Shown in pieces: positions 59,450-62,780 of a stretch of 62,780 nucleotides of DNA. The notes under the pieces are model-generated. The model worked only from the letters and a program-made list of their open reading frames with translations. It searched no databases and had not been told where the DNA came from. Position numbers and translations under genes: made by a program. Source of the stretch: an uncultured Selenomonadales bacterium (lineage in GTDB: Bacteria > Bacillota > Negativicutes > Acidaminococcales > Acidaminococcaceae). Position 1 is the stretch's first letter. Every line of letters begins with the position of its first letter. Location: contig ONAN01000007.1 in assembly GCA_900315805.1 (NCBI GenBank), positions 1 to 62,780 on the forward strand. The letters are read 5' to 3'.

Positions 59450-59607
59450 TGTCTGCCGTTCTGCCTCCCAGCTAGGGAGTTCACAGAATTGCCATATGAA
59501 TCCGCTATAATTTTCTTATAACATATGCAGCCTGTGTGTAAGCAGGTTCTGCAAAGGTCCGGTTCCAGCCTCAAAAAGGGAGTAGTACATTGTCAGGAGG
59601 GATTCAA

Positions 59608-60276
59608 GTGAAGAAATACGTAGCGGAATTCATCGGCACCTTCGTCCTCGTCTTTATCGGCTGCGGTACAGCGGCTACCGTGGGATGCGACCCCAAAGCG
59701 GGCTCCGGGTATATCCTGACGGCCCTGGCCTTCGGCCTGTCCATCGTGGCCATGGCCTATTCCATCGGCAACATTTCCGGCTGCCACGTCAACCCGGCCG
59801 TATCCCTGTCCTGCCTGCTGGCAGGCAGGATGCCCGTGAAAGACTTCGTCGGCTATGTGGTGGCCCAGTTCCTCGGCGCCATCGCGGCAGCAGGCGTCCT
59901 GACCGTGTTCGTTTCCCCGGCAGGCGGCCTGGGCACGAACGCCCTGTTCCACGGGGAAGTCGGCCCTTCCTTCCTGATTGAGGTCATCCTGACCTTCATC
60001 TTCACCATGGCCGTCCTCGGCGCCACGGCCAAACCGGAGAACGCCAGCGTGGCCGGCCTCGTCATCGGCCTGTCCCTGACCCTGGTCCACATCCTCGGCA
60101 TCGCCTATACGGGCACGTCCGTCAACCCCGCCCGCAGCTTCGGCCCGGCCCTCTTCGTCGGCGGCAAAGCCCTTGCGGACGTGTGGGTCTTCATCCTGGC
60201 TCCCCTCGTCGGCGGCGCCCTGAGCGCCTTCGTCTACAATTTCCTGTCCGACGGGGAAGGCAGCGAAAACGCATAA
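59608..60276 (+). CDS. Aquaporin (MIP family)
   Basis: A 222-residue, six-segment water or small-solute channel. NPAVS (near residue 63) and NPARS (near 179) are the pore-lining NPA motifs, followed by FGPALF. FIGCGTAATVG and the HVNPA loop suit the AqpZ subgroup, not glycerol facilitators. The translation start is GTG at 59608, 6 bases after AGGAGGG; an upstream TTG at 59590 lacks a site. A TATAAT box at about 59512-59517 is a likely promoter; the -35 is unclear. Terminator at 60299. Confidence 0.9.
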   Translation: MKKYVAEFIGTFVLVFIGCGTAATVGCDPKAGSGYILTALAFGLSIVAMAYSIGNISGCHVNPAVSLSCLLAGRMPVKDFVGYVVAQFLGAIAAAGVLTVFVSPAGGLGTNALFHGEVGPSFLIEVILTFIFTMAVLGATAKPENASVAGLVIGLSLTLVHILGIAYTGTSVNPARSFGPALFVGGKALADVWVFILAPLVGGALSAFVYNFLSDGEGSENA

Positions 60277-60298
60277 CGGAAAAGTAAAAAAGATATAG

Positions 60299-60335
60299 TA
60301 AACTCCTCGGAAATGCGTGTTTCCGAGGAGTTTTT
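60299..60335. terminator. Bidirectional terminator (aquaporin / HicB-like gene)
   Basis: AACTCCTCGGAAA/TTTCCGAGGAGTT with T-runs on both sides; convergent genes end here. Confidence 0.9.
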
Positions 60336-60347
60336 CATACGGTCTGT

Positions 60348-60725
60348 TTATTTGCTGCTGACAGTATAGGGTGTTCCTTCCTCTGCTATTACATACTGCT
60401 GAATGGCTTTTTCCACAGAAGCGTTCAGCGTGTCGCCGTTCTTGCCGGCTATGGCCGACAGCTTTTTGTGCAGGGCAGGGGAGATGCGGACGTTGAACGT
60501 CCCTTTGTATTCCTTTTCCGGCTGTTTTCCCACTTCCGCACAAAAATTCAGATACTCGTCCACGGCGCGGTGGAATTCCTTTTCCACCGACTTCATGCTG
60601 TGGGACTCAAAATTCACCAGATCATTGATACCCTCAATTTTTCCGTACAGAATCCCGTCTTCCGCATCATATTCCACCTTCGTGAAATATCCCTTATACT
60701 CTAAAACGTTAGTTTTCCTAGCCAT
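60348..60725 (-). CDS. hicB: HicB-family antitoxin-like protein, no HicA seen
   Basis: A 125-residue protein: degenerate HicB RNase-H-like half (GYFTKVEYDAEDGILYGKIEGI and VEKEFHRAVDEYLNFC) and a C-terminal ribbon-helix-helix (GTFNVRISPALHKKLSAIAGKNGDTLNASVEKAI; core NVRISPALH). HicB normally pairs with HicA toxin, which would lie next to it; I find none in either direction, so this is an orphan RHH regulator. GGGAGGG precedes the ATG at 60725. An inverted repeat in the promoter region (60757-60775) is a possible self-operator. Confidence 0.83.
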   Translation of the reverse strand: MARKTNVLEYKGYFTKVEYDAEDGILYGKIEGINDLVNFESHSMKSVEKEFHRAVDEYLNFCAEVGKQPEKEYKGTFNVRISPALHKKLSAIAGKNGDTLNASVEKAIQQYVIAEEGTPYTVSSK

Positions 60726-60756
60726 TTTCCATGTCCCTCCGGGCAGCCCGACACTT

Positions 60757-60775
60757 GCAACTAATCTTTAGTTAC
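60757..60775 (-). promoter_or_regulatory. Inverted repeat upstream of the HicB-like gene
   Basis: AACTAA and TTAGTT around three to four bases, within GCAACTAATCTTTAGTTAC. RHH proteins bind such repeats, so autoregulation is plausible. Confidence 0.5.
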
Positions 60776-60867
60776 AATATACCATGGATTCCCCTTCGGG
60801 TCAAGTAATCCCCGGCATACAGGCGTTTTGCCTGCGTGCCGGGGAGTTTTGTCACCGGTCGTTTCCG

Positions 60868-61938
60868 TTACTCTTCTGCTTTGATGGCCCAGCGCAGCTT
60901 CGTCGACTTCGCCCGGGGATTGCGGGCGCATTCGGCGGCGGAAGGCCGGATCACGTCGCGGGCCACGGCGGAGAAGATGCCTTCGTTGTGGTACAGCTTG
61001 AAGGCCTTCTTGACGAGGCGGTCTTCGCCGGAGTGGAAGGTGAGGACGGCGACGCGTCCGCCCGGGGCGAGGGCGCCGGGGAGGCTGTCCAGGAAACGGT
61101 AGAGTGCGTCGAATTCGCCGTTCACGTCGATGCGCAGGGCCTGGAACACGCGGGCGCTGCTCTTCTTCACGGCGTCCTTGCGGTCCTTTTTGGGCAGGAA
61201 CTCCAGGGCCTTCTCAATCTCGCGGTGCAGGGCCGTCGTCGTGACGATGGGCGTGCCGTGGCGCAGGTCGCCGTAGAGGGTGCGCGCGATGGGCTCGGCG
61301 TAGGGCTCGTCGGAGTTTTCGACGAACAGGTGGATCATGTCCTCCTGGGAGAGCTTGCGCAGGAGCTTCGCCGCCGAAATACCGCGCTCGGGATTCATGC
61401 GCAGGTCCAGGGGACCGTCGACCTTATAGGAAAAGCCGCGCTCCGGGTTGTCGAGCTGCATGGACGAAATGCCCAGGTCGGCCAGCACGAAATCAAAGGG
61501 CCCGGTCTCGGCCACGAGCTTCCCGATGCCCGCGAAATTCATGTGCCGGATAGTGAGGATGTCCTCGCCGTACCCGGCGTCGCGCAGGCGTTTTTCCGTC
61601 TTCACGATTTCGATGGGGTCCACGTCCGTGGCATACAGGTGCCCGCGGCCCTCCAGCTTGTCCAGCATGGCCCGCGTGTGGCCGCCGTAGCCCAGCGTGG
61701 CGTCAAACCCCTGCTGCCCCGGCCGGATCTGCAGAAAATCCAGGATTTCCTGCACCATGATGGGAATATGGGTCCCCGCCGGCGTGTTGCCTTTGGCCGT
61801 CACGTGCTCGGCGATGCCGCGGTACTTTTCCGGGTGGAGCTCCTTGTACTTCTCGTTGAAATTTTTCGGGTAATGCCCCTTATAGTGGATGCGGCGGTGG
61901 TGCACCGGCCCCCCGTCGCGCTTTTCTTCGTCCGTCAT
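60868..61938 (-). CDS. rsmH: RsmH, 16S rRNA (cytosine1402-N4)-methyltransferase, N-terminally extended
   Basis: A 356-residue AdoMet-dependent methyltransferase for C1402 in the decoding centre of 16S rRNA. HIPIMVQEILDFL, DATLGYGGHTRAML (AdoMet loop), DLGISSMQLDNPERGFSY (core LGISSMQLD), LDLRMNP and the C-terminal LTFHSGEDRLVK are family hallmarks. It is 40-50 residues longer than usual because of a basic N-terminal tail (HHRRIHYKGHYP). It is not near mraZ or ftsL, so it may be a second RsmH or a displaced single copy. The gene is preceded by a GGAAAGGAC site. Confidence 0.9.
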   Translation of the reverse strand: MTDEEKRDGGPVHHRRIHYKGHYPKNFNEKYKELHPEKYRGIAEHVTAKGNTPAGTHIPIMVQEILDFLQIRPGQQGFDATLGYGGHTRAMLDKLEGRGHLYATDVDPIEIVKTEKRLRDAGYGEDILTIRHMNFAGIGKLVAETGPFDFVLADLGISSMQLDNPERGFSYKVDGPLDLRMNPERGISAAKLLRKLSQEDMIHLFVENSDEPYAEPIARTLYGDLRHGTPIVTTTALHREIEKALEFLPKKDRKDAVKKSSARVFQALRIDVNGEFDALYRFLDSLPGALAPGGRVAVLTFHSGEDRLVKKAFKLYHNEGIFSAVARDVIRPSAAECARNPRAKSTKLRWAIKAEE

Positions 61939-62021
61939 AGTGGCTGTCCTTTCCTGTGCGATGTATCGGTCCGCACTATCTAAACTATACTATGGAACGG
62001 CCTGCACCGCAATTGTAAATG

Positions 62022-62050
62022 TTGTGTAAAACGGCGGGCTACGATATAAT
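62022..62050 (+). promoter_or_regulatory. Promoter of the YbjN-like gene
   Basis: TTGTGT (62022-62027), 17-base spacer, TATAAT (62045-62050). Confidence 0.75.
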
Positions 62051-62096
62051 AGAAAAAATGATGCCCTGCCGCGGCGGGGCACAAGGGGGACGTGCC

Positions 62097-62522
62097 ATGG
62101 TTACGAACGAAGCAATCGAGGCCTGGCTGCAGCAGTTGGGCCAGCCTGTCAAAACATTCAAGGATCCGCGGACGGGGACGCTGATTTACGGGCTCCTGCG
62201 CCCGTCCGAGGTGGCGCATATGGATTACACGGGCCTGGTGGCCGTGCCGCCGGGTCATTTCATGATGATCAAGGTCGTGGGCTGCAGCCTGGAAAAGTAC
62301 CATCCCCGCGCCTGCGAGGCCGTGCTGATGCAGTTCAACGGCCTCATGAACCGCCGTCCGTCGAAGGACAGCTTTAACTACAGCATCGACCACGGCCGTC
62401 TGGCCATCGTCTTCTGGCCCCAGAACACGACGGTGGAAGAGATGCAGCGTGTCATGGAATACGGGTTCGACCGGCTCGATTTCATGTACCGCAACCTGGA
62501 ACGCCTCGATTTGGAAGGCTGA
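62097..62522 (+). CDS. Small conserved protein, possibly YbjN-like
   Basis: A 141-residue soluble protein, no signal or membrane segment. A helical start (NEAIEAWLQQLG), then alternating strands and a C-terminal helix (EEMQRVMEYGFDRLDFMYRNLERL). The VLMQFNGLMNRRPS...FNYSIDHGRLAIVFW pattern is reminiscent of the YbjN/type III chaperone-like fold, but I am not certain. ATG at 62097 has AAGGGGGA upstream. It is the last protein gene before the tRNA pair. Confidence 0.55.
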   Translation: MVTNEAIEAWLQQLGQPVKTFKDPRTGTLIYGLLRPSEVAHMDYTGLVAVPPGHFMMIKVVGCSLEKYHPRACEAVLMQFNGLMNRRPSKDSFNYSIDHGRLAIVFWPQNTTVEEMQRVMEYGFDRLDFMYRNLERLDLEG

Positions 62523-62576
62523 AACACGGCCTGCCGGGCTGGATTCCGCGATTTTGCGGATTTTTCGATTTTGCCC

Positions 62577-62605
62577 TTGACAAATGGCGGGTTTCGCTGT
62601 ATTAT
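62577..62605 (+). promoter_or_regulatory. Promoter of the tRNA genes
   Basis: TTGACA (62577-62582), 17-base spacer, TATTAT (62600-62605), 18 bases before the first tRNA. Confidence 0.75.
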
Positions 62606-62622
62606 AATCGAGTAACACGTAT

Positions 62623-62698
62623 GGTCCACTAGCTCAGCTGGCAGAGCAACTGACTCTTAATCAGTGGGTCCGGGGTTCGAACCCCCGGTGGATCACCA
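62623..62698 (+). tRNA. tRNA-Lys (anticodon CUU)
   Basis: A full cloverleaf: acceptor arms GGTCCAC/GTGGATC, D-arm AGCTCAGCTGGCAGAGC, anticodon stem ACTGA with loop CTCTTAA, T-arm GGGTTCGAACCC and an encoded CCA. Confidence 0.96.
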
Positions 62699-62701
62699 TG
62701 T

Positions 62702-62777
62702 GGGCGCTTAGCTCAGCTGGGAGAGCGTCTGCCTTACAAGCAGAATGTCAGCGGTTCGATCCCGTTAGCGCCCACCA
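62702..62777 (+). tRNA. tRNA-Val (anticodon UAC)
   Basis: Acceptor arms GGGCGCT/AGCGCCC, anticodon stem TCTGC/GCAGA with loop CTTACAA, T-loop GGTTCGATCC and encoded CCA. Three bases after the Lys tRNA, so they are co-transcribed. Confidence 0.96.
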
Positions 62778-62780
62778 TTT

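Noticed and set aside
60277..60347. hicA toxin next to the HicB-like gene.
   Set aside because: The interval holds only the bidirectional terminator, too short for any HicA.
1..62780. CRISPR arrays and insertion sequences.
   Set aside because: I saw no regularly spaced repeats with unique spacers and no transposase gene; repeats seen are passenger repeats, the short tandem at 53667 and paralogous terminators.

Overview
The window looks like a chromosomal segment of a diderm Firmicute of the class Negativicutes (Acidaminococcaceae, Veillonellaceae or a close group; I cannot fix the genus). Four large type V autotransporters with C-terminal beta-barrels and TRAP/TAXI and tripartite importers require or suit an outer membrane. 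The sufCBDSU order with SufU, a T-box leader, MurR/RpiR and YvrJ/DUF1659/DUF2922 proteins and TATAAT/AGGAGG signals are Firmicutes features. Most of the window is visibly GC-rich. Positions 1-2330 are clearly AT-rich, and 3.3-8.5 kb is intermediate.

Layout. 0-2.3 kb: an AT-rich DpnII-type (GATC) modification island on the minus strand with two adenine methylases and a restriction-endonuclease gene that stops after 52 codons. 2.4-9.4 kb: two near-identical NYN/OST-HTH genes in direct orientation. They bracket an XRE regulator and a plus-strand operon (DAACS symporter, amidohydrolase, class V PLP enzyme) with a MurR/RpiR regulator gene behind it. 9.5-12.9 kb: autotransporter 1. 13-18.6 kb: LysR regulator, SDR, flavodoxin, second LysR regulator divergent from an NAD malic enzyme. 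18.7-22 kb: autotransporter 2. 22.3-24 kb: DUF1659, DUF2922, YvrJ and a peptidoglycan amidase. 23.97 kb: a parS-like palindrome. 24.1-27.6 kb: ribokinase, DcuC-like carrier, nucleoside hydrolase. 28-31.7 kb: autotransporter 3, broken by a one-base frameshift. 31.8-34.5 kb: an ADP-forming acyl-CoA synthetase-like protein and a two-module Lrp-like protein. 35.1-36.7 kb: NSS transporter and a RelB-like small protein.

36.8-41.6 kb is a six-gene minus-strand operon: two NodB-fold (PgdA/PuuE/cyclic-imidase type) hydrolases, a polar amino-acid ABC importer and an Asp/Glu/hydantoin-type racemase. It is divergent from an exported argininosuccinate-lyase-like protein. I read this as a possible pathway for a cyclic amide, hydantoin or ureide, and it is my best candidate for an undescribed system. 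Autotransporter 4 follows (43.5-46.6 kb). Then come a sodium:solute symporter under a T-box leader with two consecutive T-box/terminator modules, and a TRAP (fused permease + TAXI receptor) - DMT exporter - cyclohexadienyl-dehydratase-like operon.

53.7-62.8 kb is mostly housekeeping: an esterase gene containing a second parS-like palindrome, the sufCBDSU iron-sulfur operon with a strong promoter, an aquaporin, an orphan HicB-like protein, RsmH with an N-terminal extension, a small YbjN-like protein and tRNA-Lys(CUU)/tRNA-Val(UAC). Two parS-like sites about 30 kb apart suggest the segment lies in the origin-proximal part of the chromosome.
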